Shown piece by piece: positions 1 through 6,315 of a DNA stretch of 10,865 nt. Every line of letters begins with the position of its first letter. Position 1 is the stretch's first letter. Origin of the DNA: UBA9865 sp035647835 (GTDB taxonomy: Bacteria > Bacillota > Dethiobacteria > Dethiobacterales > Dethiobacteraceae); contig DASRMS010000215.1 in assembly GCA_035647835.1 (NCBI GenBank), positions 1 through 10,865 of the forward strand. The letters run 5' to 3'. Position numbers and translations under genes: made by a program. The notes under the pieces were generated by a model. That model worked only from the letters and a program-made list of their open reading frames with translations, was not told the DNA's origin and did no database searches.

Positions 1-26
1 GTTAAAATTATACCTAAATCAGTCAT
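1..26 (-). CDS. 5' end of an unidentified gene, cut by window edge
   Basis: An ATG at 26-24 is preceded, after a five-base spacer, by an AGGAGAG ribosome binding site (38-32 on the minus strand). The visible codons read MTDLGIIL and then run off the window. This is too little to name a family; the hydrophobic start could be a membrane segment or simply a beta strand. It is separated from the methyltransferase cassette by a strong terminator and about 300 bases of non-coding DNA, so it is probably its own transcription unit. Confidence 0.5.
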
Positions 27-52
27 TATTTCTCTCCTAGCATTCTTAGCAA

Positions 53-67
53 TTAAGTTAAGCTTAT
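53..67. promoter_or_regulatory. Imperfect copy of the same palindrome, putative operator (proximal copy)
   Basis: TTAAGTTAAGCTTAT matches the perfect palindrome at 223-237 in 13 of 15 positions. It lies just upstream of the ribosome binding site of the gene beginning at 26, where a bound protein could block transcription. The pair is about 170 bp apart. Confidence 0.35.
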
Positions 68-222
68 TCTATCATAATATCACAAAAAAACTCTACTAAA
101 TTCAGCTTTTTAGTTACCTGTGACGGCTTCGATGAATTATAGCTTATTTAATTTCTTAATTGACATAATTTCTCTGTAACGAAAAACTGCCCAGCTACAT
201 AAGACAGTCTAGCAGTAAATTA

Positions 223-237
223 TTAAGTTAAACTTAA
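223..237. promoter_or_regulatory. Perfect 15-bp palindrome, putative operator (distal copy)
   Basis: TTAAGTT-A-AACTTAA is a perfect inverted repeat with seven-base arms around one central base, the geometry of a site for a dimeric repressor or activator. A 13-of-15 match occurs at 53-67. Both flank the candidate -10 at 136-141 ahead of the gene starting at 26. The regulator is unknown; AT-rich palindromes can also arise by chance, although a second similar copy makes this less likely. Confidence 0.4.
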
Positions 238-323
238 GAATGTCTTAAATTTTTGCTTTTCTTTAGTTTCTACAAGCCGCTGCGCTTTCGGTACGTGGAT
301 AAATCCAATTAAACTTTGTCAGT

Positions 324-364
324 AAAAACAACAGTGTGACAGGCAGCAAACCTGTCACACTGTT
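324..364 (-). terminator. Rho-independent terminator of methyltransferase cassette 2
   Basis: A perfect 14-bp stem (330-343 with 351-364) surrounds a seven-base loop. On the minus strand it is followed by a T-run (complement of the A-run at 324-328). It begins 12 bases after the methyltransferase stop codon. The stem shares the core CAGTGTG-CAGG with the terminator at 2453-2491, so it was copied with the cassette. A short T-run on the plus side could make it bidirectional. Confidence 0.92.
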
Positions 365-375
365 TTAACTAAATA

Positions 376-1623
376 CTAATAAACGCCAAACTCATTGACA
401 GCATCATGCCATGCTTTAACTAATGCTGGTTCGGCTTCATCTAGAACACTGCTCGGCGTCATAATAAAACCGCCGTCTCGACCCACAGTGTCAATCATAT
501 CCTTGGTATACTCTTTAACACCTGCTACAGTGGAAGCCTGCAACAAGGTGATTGGCATGCCACCGGCAATACAAAGCTTACCGCCTAATACTTCTTTGAC
601 GCGCACCATATCTGAACGATCAAACCAAGCAACAGTTTTACCAGAAGGCAATTCCTGCAGATATTCTAACCGCTCATCATAAGTTCCTTCAAAAAAGGGA
701 TAAGCAATACAACCGGCGTCGGTAATCGCTTCGATGATTTTTTTCAGGTGTGGCCAGTAAAACTTTTCAAACTGTTTGTTTGACATAAAGCCATCGGCAC
801 CACGGTGTAGAGGGATAAAGACACGCGGATTGTTCGCCGCTTTAGTCATGCCGATGGCTGAGTTAATCGCCAGCGGCAAAAATTTGTCTTGCGCGGCTAA
901 TAGCTTATCCGGTTCCTGGAACATATCAAACATGGTACCCTTCATACCCCGCAGCATATCGGAAATTAAATCAAAGGGAGCCAGGGCAATACCGCCCATT
1001 AAATTTACATGCCCATGTTCTGCTGCTTCCTTTTCAAAAGCAGCATAGTTTTCCATCCACTTGGCCTGAATTTCAGCTGCCTCTACTATTTTTTTCAGCG
1101 ACTGCAATATTTTAGGATCAGCGAAGGCACCGATAAATGGCGAATTATAACCGTTAGCAATCGAGAGCAGGGGTGGAAACTTACCAAAGCCTGCTAGGGC
1201 ATTGTGAACACGAGGCAAATAAACACGCAGGTTAAAATCAGAGGAATCATTTAAAAACTGGTCATACTCTGCTTGTGTCATATACTCGCCTTCAACAAGC
1301 TGGAAGGAAGCGTTATCATCGACACCATTACCAGGCCACATAATCTGCTTTGTTTCCAGAATATCAAGCGCCGCCCCACTTACACCAACGGCAACATTGG
1401 GTCCAAAATACATATCGGGGTCATAAACCTCAAGATATTTATGGTATGCTTCTAACAATTTTTCCTGATCATAAAAGGCATCTTTCACGGTCATACCCGT
1501 CATTTTAGTGGGGAAAAAGGTCGGTACTGTAAAAGTCGGCACACGATCCGGTGTTCCCAGCGTTTCCGCAGCAACAAACCTACTGATCTTGGCTTCACGT
1601 CGTACTTGTGCGGTATTTGTCAT
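376..1623 (-). CDS. UroD-family corrinoid methyltransferase, cassette copy 2
   Basis: A 415-residue protein of the uroporphyrinogen-decarboxylase-like (HemE/MtaA, COG0407) superfamily. In anaerobes these enzymes move a methyl group between a methylated substrate or coenzyme and a corrinoid protein. It lies six bases after its corrinoid partner, whose last codons (GTA AAG GAG TGA) supply the ribosome binding site. Conserved blocks include PLHRGADGFMS (His273), GCIAYPFFEG (Cys305, Glu312), WFDRSDMVRVKEVLGG and CIAGGMP (Cys351); these polar residues are zinc-ligand candidates, but the H-x-C motif of MtaA is absent. Length and pairing with a 210-residue corrinoid protein fit methyltransferase I of methoxyl or methylamine-type demethylation systems. 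It is about 82% identical to the copy at 2499-3737, with a three-residue insertion around residues 74-85. The substrate cannot be inferred; true heme-pathway UroD is unlikely in this context. Confidence 0.88.
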   Translation of the reverse strand: MTNTAQVRREAKISRFVAAETLGTPDRVPTFTVPTFFPTKMTGMTVKDAFYDQEKLLEAYHKYLEVYDPDMYFGPNVAVGVSGAALDILETKQIMWPGNGVDDNASFQLVEGEYMTQAEYDQFLNDSSDFNLRVYLPRVHNALAGFGKFPPLLSIANGYNSPFIGAFADPKILQSLKKIVEAAEIQAKWMENYAAFEKEAAEHGHVNLMGGIALAPFDLISDMLRGMKGTMFDMFQEPDKLLAAQDKFLPLAINSAIGMTKAANNPRVFIPLHRGADGFMSNKQFEKFYWPHLKKIIEAITDAGCIAYPFFEGTYDERLEYLQELPSGKTVAWFDRSDMVRVKEVLGGKLCIAGGMPITLLQASTVAGVKEYTKDMIDTVGRDGGFIMTPSSVLDEAEPALVKAWHDAVNEFGVY

Positions 1624-1629
1624 TCAGAC

Positions 1630-2262
1630 TCACTCCTTTACCCAAGTTTTAGACAGCTGGACAGCTGTCATGGCATCCTGTCCAAAGGCATCAGCGCCAG
1701 TGTAACCTACGAGATCTTCGGTAACGGTACCGCCACCGATCATAATTTTAACTTGCTCACGTAAACCAGCTTCTTTAATCATTTCTACGGTGTCTCGCAT
1801 GGAGTTAAAGGCTACGGTTAAAAAGCCGCTCAAACCGACAACATGAGGATTAACTTCTTTGATCTTATCTACGAAGACCTGAGGAGGCTGATCAATACCC
1901 ACATCAAAGACCTCAAAGCCGTTAATCTCCAACATAAAAGCCACAATATCTTTACCGATATCATGAATATCACCTTTAACTGTACCTAAAACCACTCTGC
2001 CGAGTTTCTCACCCTCATCAGCGCTGCCTTCCATTAAAGGTTTTAGGATCTCTGATATTTGCTTTAACATTTCTCCACTCATCATTAATTCCGGTAGAAA
2101 ATATTCCTTTGCTTCAAATAGTCGGCCTACCTCAGCCATCGCCTCTTGACACTCCGCCAGGATGTCACGTGGGTTAACCCCATTATCCAGCATTTCCTGG
2201 GTAAGCTGCAGAGCATCCTTGTCCCTCATGTCAACAATCGCCTCGAATAGTTTTCCTGACAT
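1630..2262 (-). CDS. Corrinoid (B12-binding) methyl-carrier protein, cassette copy 2
   Basis: A 210-residue methyltransferase corrinoid protein of the MtbC/MttC/MtvC type. Residues 1-85 form the helical cap domain; residues 88-210 form the Rossmann-like B12 domain. The signature GDIHDIG (residues 97-103, cobalt-ligand His100), SGFLT (from Ser145) and GGG (176-178) are all present. It carries the methyl group on cobalt between methyltransferases in the cytoplasm. I place the start at ATG 2262 because AGGAGG (2275-2270) lies seven bases upstream; the in-frame TTG at 2268 is one base from it. Eleven residues differ from the copy at 3745-4377, only one of them within the first 107. The downstream methyltransferase is its presumed partner. 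The proteins that deliver methyl to tetrahydrofolate and reactivate Co(II) are not in the window. Confidence 0.93.
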   Translation of the reverse strand: MSGKLFEAIVDMRDKDALQLTQEMLDNGVNPRDILAECQEAMAEVGRLFEAKEYFLPELMMSGEMLKQISEILKPLMEGSADEGEKLGRVVLGTVKGDIHDIGKDIVAFMLEINGFEVFDVGIDQPPQVFVDKIKEVNPHVVGLSGFLTVAFNSMRDTVEMIKEAGLREQVKIMIGGGTVTEDLVGYTGADAFGQDAMTAVQLSKTWVKE

Positions 2263-2332
2263 TAACAATCCTCCTTTTCTTTTCCCTCATCGTTTCAACC
2301 TTGCTCCAGACACCTAATAAAGGAACCTATTT

Positions 2333-2359
2333 GCCACTTTTATAATATTCTGACTATTT
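2333..2359. promoter_or_regulatory. Upstream motif of cassette 2, shared with the leader of the transporter operon
   Basis: GCCACTTTTA (2333-2342) and AATATTCTGACTATTT (2344-2359) recur ahead of the transporter gene at 5871-5880 (identical) and 5909-5924 (15 of 16). In that copy 28 bases separate the blocks; here one base does. The pair sits about 70-100 bp before the corrinoid gene, where a promoter for an independently transcribed cassette 2 would be expected. I could not identify convincing -35/-10 boxes. The conservation suggests a regulator site or inherited leader element. Confidence 0.4.
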
Positions 2360-2452
2360 CTTTCATATACCACCGCCCGCGCAATTAAAGTGTTTGTGGT
2401 GTTTTTCGTTGTTTTTGGCATTCTTCTTCCCTGCGCTGTACCAGAAGATCTG

Positions 2453-2491
2453 AAAAAAAACAGTGTGGCAGGAAATAAACCTGCCACACTG
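2453..2491 (-). terminator. Rho-independent terminator of methyltransferase cassette 1
   Basis: A perfect 12-bp stem (2461-2472 with 2480-2491) has a seven-base loop, and on the minus strand is followed by eight Ts. It begins seven bases after the methyltransferase stop. It is homologous to the terminator at 324-364. Because it sits between the cassettes, copy 2 is either expressed from its own promoter or only by readthrough, which would lower its level relative to copy 1. Confidence 0.93.
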
Positions 2492-2498
2492 ACTCATA

Positions 2499-3737
2499 CT
2501 AATAAACGCCAAACTCATTGACAGCATCTTGCCATGCTTTAAGTAACTCTGGTTCGGCTTCATCTAAAGCGCAACTTGGTGTCATAATAAAGCCACCGTC
2601 TTGACCCACAGCTTCAATCATCTGCTTGGTATACTCTTTCACACCTGCTACCGTTGAAGTCTGCAGCAGTGTAATCGGCATACCACCGGCAATACAGATT
2701 TTACCGCCCAATACTTCTTTGACACGCACCATATCGGAACGGTCAAACCAAGCAACAGTTTTACCAGACGGCAATTCCTGCAGATATTCTAGCCGCGCAT
2801 CATAGGTGCCTTCAAAGAAGGGATAAGCAATACAACCAGCATCGGTAATCGCTTCAATCAGTTTTTTCAGGTATGGCCAGTAGAACTTCTCAAACTGTTT
2901 TACTGACATAAAGCCATCGGCACCACGGTGGAGGGGGATAAAGACACGTGGATTTTTAGTCGCTTTAGTCATGCCAATAGCGGCGTTAATCAGCAGCGGT
3001 AATAGTTTATCTTGCGCTGCCAAGAGTTTATCTGGTTCCTGGAACATATCAAACATGGTACCCTTCATGCCACGCAGTGTATCAGAAATACTATCAAACG
3101 GGGCTAGGGTAATACCGCCAATCAAGTTGACATGGCCATTGGCACTGGCTTCTTGTTCAAAACCAGCGTAAGCCTTACTCCACTGGGCTTGAACTTTGGC
3201 GGCTTCTACTAATTTTTCCAGCGACTGCACTAATTCTGGATTAGCAAAGGCGCCCAGGAAGGGAGAATTATAACCGCGAGCAATAGATAGCAGCGGCGGT
3301 AAATTGGCAAAACCCGCTAAAGCCTTATGGATTCGGGGCAGGTAAACACGTAAGTTAAAATCAGAAGGATCATTTAAAAACATATCATACTCTGCCTGTG
3401 TCATATACTCACCTTCGACAAACTGGAACGAAGCATTATCATCCACCCCGTTACCAGGCCACATAATCTGTGTTGTTTCCAAGATATCATGAACCGCTCC
3501 ACTTGCACTGCTGGGCGCAAAATACATATCGGGGTCATAAACTTCAAGATATTTACGGTTTGCTTCTAACCATTTCTCCTGATCATAGAAGGCATCTTTT
3601 ACGGTCATGCCCGTCAATTTAGTGGGGAAGAAACCGGATACGGTGAAAGTCGGCACACGATCTGGTACTCCTAGGGTTTCTGCAGTAACAAACCTTTTGA
3701 TTTTGGCTTCACGACGTGCTTGTGCTGATTTTTCCAT
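2499..3737 (-). CDS. UroD-family corrinoid methyltransferase, cassette copy 1
   Basis: A 412-residue paralogue of the enzyme at 376-1623, with the same HemE/MtaA-like fold and conserved blocks (PLHRGADGFMS, GCIAYPFFEG, WFDRSDMVRVKEVLGG, CIAGGMP). The ribosome binding site AAAGGAG lies inside the final codons of the corrinoid gene, whose stop is seven bases upstream of this ATG, so the two are probably translated together. About 74 residues differ from copy 2. The changes cluster at the N-terminus, in the loop after DPDMYF (residues 74-82, three residues shorter), and in the helical region around residues 165-205. The C-terminal third is strongly conserved. As third gene after the symporter and corrinoid gene it is probably the main operon enzyme. 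It likely acts as methyltransferase I, moving methyl from an imported substrate to the corrinoid protein; the substrate is unknown. Confidence 0.88.
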   Translation of the reverse strand: MEKSAQARREAKIKRFVTAETLGVPDRVPTFTVSGFFPTKLTGMTVKDAFYDQEKWLEANRKYLEVYDPDMYFAPSSASGAVHDILETTQIMWPGNGVDDNASFQFVEGEYMTQAEYDMFLNDPSDFNLRVYLPRIHKALAGFANLPPLLSIARGYNSPFLGAFANPELVQSLEKLVEAAKVQAQWSKAYAGFEQEASANGHVNLIGGITLAPFDSISDTLRGMKGTMFDMFQEPDKLLAAQDKLLPLLINAAIGMTKATKNPRVFIPLHRGADGFMSVKQFEKFYWPYLKKLIEAITDAGCIAYPFFEGTYDARLEYLQELPSGKTVAWFDRSDMVRVKEVLGGKICIAGGMPITLLQTSTVAGVKEYTKQMIEAVGQDGGFIMTPSCALDEAEPELLKAWQDAVNEFGVY

Positions 3738-3744
3738 TCCTTAC

Positions 3745-4377
3745 TCACTCCTTTACCCATGCTTTGGCTAGCTGGACAGCTGCCATGGCATCTGAACCGA
3801 AAGCATCAGAGCCAGTGTAACCAACAACATCTTCAGTAACGGTACCGCCACCAATCATAATTTTAACTTGCTCCCGGAAGCCAGCTTCTTTTATCATGTC
3901 AACGGTGTCTCGCATGGAGTTAAAGGCTACAGTTAAAAAGCCGCTTAAGCCCACAACTTGGGGATTAACTTCTTTGATCTTATCCACGAAGACCTGGGGA
4001 GGCTGATCAATACCCACATCAAAGACTTCGAAGCCGTTAATCTCTAACATAAAGCCCACAATATCTTTACCAATATCGTGAATATCACCTTTAACTGTAC
4101 CCAAAACCACTCTGCCGAGTTTCTCACCCTCATCAGCGCTGCCTTCCATTAAAGGTTTTAGGATCTCCGATATTTGCTTTAACATTTCTCCACTCATCAT
4201 TAATTCCGGCAGAAAATATTCCTTTGCTTCAAAGAGTCGGCCTACCTCAGCCATCGCCTCTTGACACTCCGCCAGGATGTCACGTGGGTTAACTCCATTA
4301 GCCAGCATTTCCTGCGTAAGCTGCAGAGCATCCTTGTCCCTCATGTCCACAATCGCCTCAAATAGTTTTCCTGACAT
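3745..4377 (-). CDS. Corrinoid (B12-binding) methyl-carrier protein, cassette copy 1
   Basis: A 210-residue methyltransferase corrinoid protein: helical cap (about 1-85), then a B12-binding Rossmann domain with GDIHDIG (97-103, His100 as expected lower cobalt ligand), SGFLT (from 145) and GGG (176-178). The start ATG at 4377 is seven bases from AGGAGG (4390-4385). An upstream in-frame ATG at 4404 would overlap this ribosome site and add nine residues absent from the other copy, so I reject it. It lies 61 bases after the symporter gene with no terminator between, and seven bases before its methyltransferase, forming a three-gene operon. The protein is about 95% identical to copy 2. Its role is to accept a methyl group on Co(I) and hand it on toward the tetrahydrofolate (Wood-Ljungdahl) pathway; the acceptor enzyme is not encoded here. 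Confidence 0.93.
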   Translation of the reverse strand: MSGKLFEAIVDMRDKDALQLTQEMLANGVNPRDILAECQEAMAEVGRLFEAKEYFLPELMMSGEMLKQISEILKPLMEGSADEGEKLGRVVLGTVKGDIHDIGKDIVGFMLEINGFEVFDVGIDQPPQVFVDKIKEVNPQVVGLSGFLTVAFNSMRDTVDMIKEAGFREQVKIMIGGGTVTEDVVGYTGSDAFGSDAMAAVQLAKAWVKE

Positions 4378-4438
4378 CGACAATCCTCCTTTTTTTCTTA
4401 ACAATAAATTGAATCAACCACAGAGATACTATTTACCT

Positions 4439-5815
4439 TTAAGCTTTGGTTGCAGCAGCCTGCCGAGCAGCACACTCCTGCTGTAGCTGCTGTACTCTAG
4501 TGTTAGTCAGGCTGTAGAAGAAGATCGCCACAGCACCTATCAGCATTAAGCCGCTGGGAACTAAGTTAATCAGCACATTAATTCCGCTGACCAGTGCTGG
4601 CGTTGATTCCATCCCGGCCACAAAATCAATGGCGGTAAAACCAAGGCTTAAGACTAGGGAACTCAAGAAGATACCAATATTAGGGGGAATGCCGCTCATC
4701 GACATGATCAGGCCTCTAGCACTTTTGCCTGTTTTCCATTCGGCATAGTCACAGGTATCAGAAAACATTGCGCCGAGAGTACTAGTAGCAATGGCGTACC
4801 CGAAATACCCTATCCCGTTAATGATAATAAAGAGCAGTGCCGTCTTAGCAAAGGCCCAGGCAAGCAGGTGACCTGTTGAAACCATGAGTAAGCCAAAAAT
4901 ATAAGCAGATCTTTTATCGATTTTGCAGCAGATGTTAGGTGTAGCTAAAGCTCCCAACAGCTGAGTGACACTTATGACTGTCATATAAGTCGCAATCATC
5001 ACGATATTATTAACAACATAACTGAAGTAGTAAGCAGCCAGTGCCGTCATCGTCATAAAGGCTGTCATCATCGCTGAATTTGAAACGATTAATAACAACA
5101 GTGGCGGGTTTTTTGTCAGCTGCTCAAGCATATCCTTTAACGATAGTGTAGGACCGGATGCTGTACCTTTGGGCTGAGGCTTGTCATATTCTTTTGTCAT
5201 GTTAAAGAACATCAGATGGCCACCAATGCACACCAGACCAAAAAGCGCTGTAACAGCAAAGTAACCAAAGGCATTAGCCTCAACGCCGCGGTTGAAGAAA
5301 AGGATTACAGGCATACTGATAATACTAAAGAAGATCCGGCCGCCCGTCATAAATTGAGCACGCCGCGAAGAAAGCAAGACTCTCGCTGTTGGTGACTGAC
5401 CGATAATCGGGATAAAAGACATAGAAGATGCACTAAGCAAATTAAGGAAATTCTGCATCATCACATAAACAAAAGCCAGATATACCATCTTCATCGTAGG
5501 TGATAAATTAGGGTTAGTGAACATCAAAGCATAGAAGATCGAAGCGCCGGGGGCGGCAAATAACAGCCAAGACCGGTATTTGCCCCACCTAAAGTTTGTT
5601 TTTTCTATCACGATGCCCACGACCAATGAAGATATTAGTCCAATCAGTCGCACCCCACTCAGTAATGCGCCCATCGCGGCTGGGGTAAACTTAACAACCT
5701 CTGTTAAAAAATAGATATAATAGGTGGTATTCATTGATGTGAGTAATGTAAAACCAAGCCAAGCCAGACCATAAGTACTGGATACTAAACCAATGCTGGG
5801 AGTTTTCTTTTCCAT
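4439..5815 (-). CDS. GPH-family (MelB-like) MFS symporter
   Basis: A 458-residue integral membrane protein with about twelve hydrophobic segments, in the glycoside-pentoside-hexuronide:cation symporter branch of the major facilitator superfamily. Two hallmarks of that family are visible: FRWGKYRSW at residues 75-83 (loop 2-3) and DTCDYAEWKTGK at 353-364 (loop 10-11). A hydrophilic central loop spans roughly 207-235, and the C-terminus is a Gln/Ala-rich cytoplasmic tail. An AAGGAGGAA ribosome site (5829-5821) lies five bases before the ATG. It is first in the operon with the corrinoid protein and methyltransferase, so it probably imports the methyl donor or its conjugate, by proton or sodium symport. 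GPH members classically carry sugars, so a glycoside or another methylated organic compound is possible; specificity cannot be read here. Confidence 0.85.
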   Translation of the reverse strand: MEKKTPSIGLVSSTYGLAWLGFTLLTSMNTTYYIYFLTEVVKFTPAAMGALLSGVRLIGLISSLVVGIVIEKTNFRWGKYRSWLLFAAPGASIFYALMFTNPNLSPTMKMVYLAFVYVMMQNFLNLLSASSMSFIPIIGQSPTARVLLSSRRAQFMTGGRIFFSIISMPVILFFNRGVEANAFGYFAVTALFGLVCIGGHLMFFNMTKEYDKPQPKGTASGPTLSLKDMLEQLTKNPPLLLLIVSNSAMMTAFMTMTALAAYYFSYVVNNIVMIATYMTVISVTQLLGALATPNICCKIDKRSAYIFGLLMVSTGHLLAWAFAKTALLFIIINGIGYFGYAIATSTLGAMFSDTCDYAEWKTGKSARGLIMSMSGIPPNIGIFLSSLVLSLGFTAIDFVAGMESTPALVSGINVLINLVPSGLMLIGAVAIFFYSLTNTRVQQLQQECAARQAAATKA

Positions 5816-5892
5816 TGCTTTTCCTCCTTGTTTCTGAACTTACTTCTTTGCTGCGTGATAAATAAACAAGGCCACTTTTACATGCACTGCAC

Positions 5893-5937
5893 CGGACAAG
5901 CTATTTAAAATATTTTGACTATTTAGTCCATTGTCCG
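5893..5937. promoter_or_regulatory. Nested inverted repeats in the symporter leader
   Basis: CGGACAA (5893-5899) and TTGTCCG (5931-5937) are perfect seven-base inverted arms separated by 31 bases. Between them lies GACTA-TT-TAGTC (5918-5929), itself a five-base-arm palindrome, inside the conserved motif at 5909-5924. This could be a looped operator, or in the transcript a long stem enclosing a second hairpin. The second cassette keeps the inner motif (2344-2359) but lacks both outer arms. Confidence 0.4.
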
Positions 5938-5963
5938 ACATAATTGATGAAAAGCTGTTTTAG

Positions 5964-6010
5964 GCTGACTCTTCTCTAGGAGTCAGCTAGGCATAGGTTT
6001 TACACCTCCC
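5964..6010 (-). promoter_or_regulatory. Leader mini-ORF and hairpin ahead of the symporter
   Basis: On the minus strand GGGAGGTG (6010-6003) lies eight bases before ATG CCT AGC TGA (5994-5983), a complete reading frame of three codons plus stop. Its last codons enter a perfect eight-base-pair hairpin, GCTGACTC (5987-5980) with its complement at 5971-5964 and an eight-base loop. The element begins about 12 bases after the predicted transcription start. The arrangement resembles a leader peptide with attenuator-like structure, but no T-run follows the hairpin. It may instead be the remnant of a lost gene. Confidence 0.35.
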
Positions 6011-6028
6011 ATTGTGAAGATAATACTA

Positions 6029-6057
6029 ATTATATTACGCAATAATTAAATATTCAA
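6029..6057 (-). promoter_or_regulatory. Sigma-A-type promoter of the symporter-methyltransferase operon
   Basis: On the minus strand TTGAAT (6057-6052) is followed after exactly 17 bases by a perfect TATAAT (6034-6029). Predicted initiation is near 6022, giving a 5' leader of about 205 nt before the symporter ATG at 5815. This is the best-scoring promoter I see by eye in the window. The rest of 5816-6157 is AT-rich non-coding DNA holding the leader elements listed separately. Confidence 0.65.
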
Positions 6058-6154
6058 TACCTTTTTTATTTTTGCACTATTTAGCACAGCATTATCTGAT
6101 TAAAAGGGCGCAGGACTGACAATCTTTGCCCGGTCTGCTTCTTCTCACGTACAG

Positions 6155-6195
6155 AAAAAGATGTGTAACTAGAAACAGTCCATGTCACACATCTT
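6155..6195 (-). terminator. Terminator downstream of the Gate-protein pair
   Basis: A perfect nine-base-pair stem, AAGATGTGT (6158-6166) with ACACATCTT (6187-6195), has a 20-base loop and on the minus strand ends in a T-run (complement of A-run 6155-6159). It lies about 120 bases after the stop of the second Gate gene. The long loop makes it weaker than the cassette terminators. Between it and the stop (6196-6315) I see no gene: the overlapping frame there is a low-complexity shadow with no ribosome site. Confidence 0.6.
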
Positions 6196-6315
6196 CTTGA
6201 GCATTGATGAGGGCAGCAAACTCGTTTAACAACTGCTACAGTGATACTTGCGCCAGTGACTCTTCCCGAGCCGAGGTAACAGAGCTTGATAGGAACGACC
6301 CGTACCACAAACTCA

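Larger units (their letters stand above)
27..323. other. AT-rich intergenic region with two related palindromes
   Basis: I see no gene on either strand here. The stretch separates the terminator of the methyltransferase cassette from the gene beginning at 26. It contains two near-identical palindromes (53-67 and 223-237) and, on the minus strand, a perfect TATAAT at 141-136 that could be a -10 element for the gene at 26. The matching -35 (GTCAAT, 17 bases upstream) is poor. The rest is AT-rich and featureless to me. Confidence 0.5.
324..4390 (-). repeat. Tandem duplication of corrinoid protein-methyltransferase-terminator cassette
   Basis: Two direct copies, 2453-4390 and 324-2275, each contain RBS, corrinoid gene, methyltransferase gene and hairpin terminator in the same order and with nearly the same spacing. 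Homology includes the terminator stems and the intergenic RBS. The 5' halves of the corrinoid genes (for example 2050-2200 against 4160-4310) are almost identical at the DNA level, including silent sites, while the methyltransferase genes are visibly more diverged. The copies are an old duplication with either local gene conversion or very uneven constraint. Symporter and promoter were not duplicated. Confidence 0.9.

Noticed and set aside
120..215. Plus-strand promoter with TTGACA near 162
   Set aside because: No acceptable -10 lies 16-18 bases downstream and no plus-strand gene follows.
2262..2345. Sigma-54 promoter (TGGCAA ... TTCCT) before cassette 2
   Set aside because: The TGGC block is present in both upstream regions but the required GC of the -12 element is missing in both.
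2363..2563. 66-codon minus-strand frame across the cassette 1 terminator
   Set aside because: It starts inside the methyltransferase gene in another frame and reads through a strong terminator; no homology or RBS.
376..3737. Heme-pathway uroporphyrinogen decarboxylase (hemE)
   Set aside because: Both copies pair directly with corrinoid proteins, are longer than HemE and lack its N-terminal signature; the methyltransferase branch fits better.
5960..6015. Cobalamin riboswitch in the symporter leader
   Set aside because: Only a short loop-like stretch (GGGAGGTGTAAAACC) recalls the core. No B12 box or GCCACTG element is visible, and the predicted transcript starts too close for the upstream stems.
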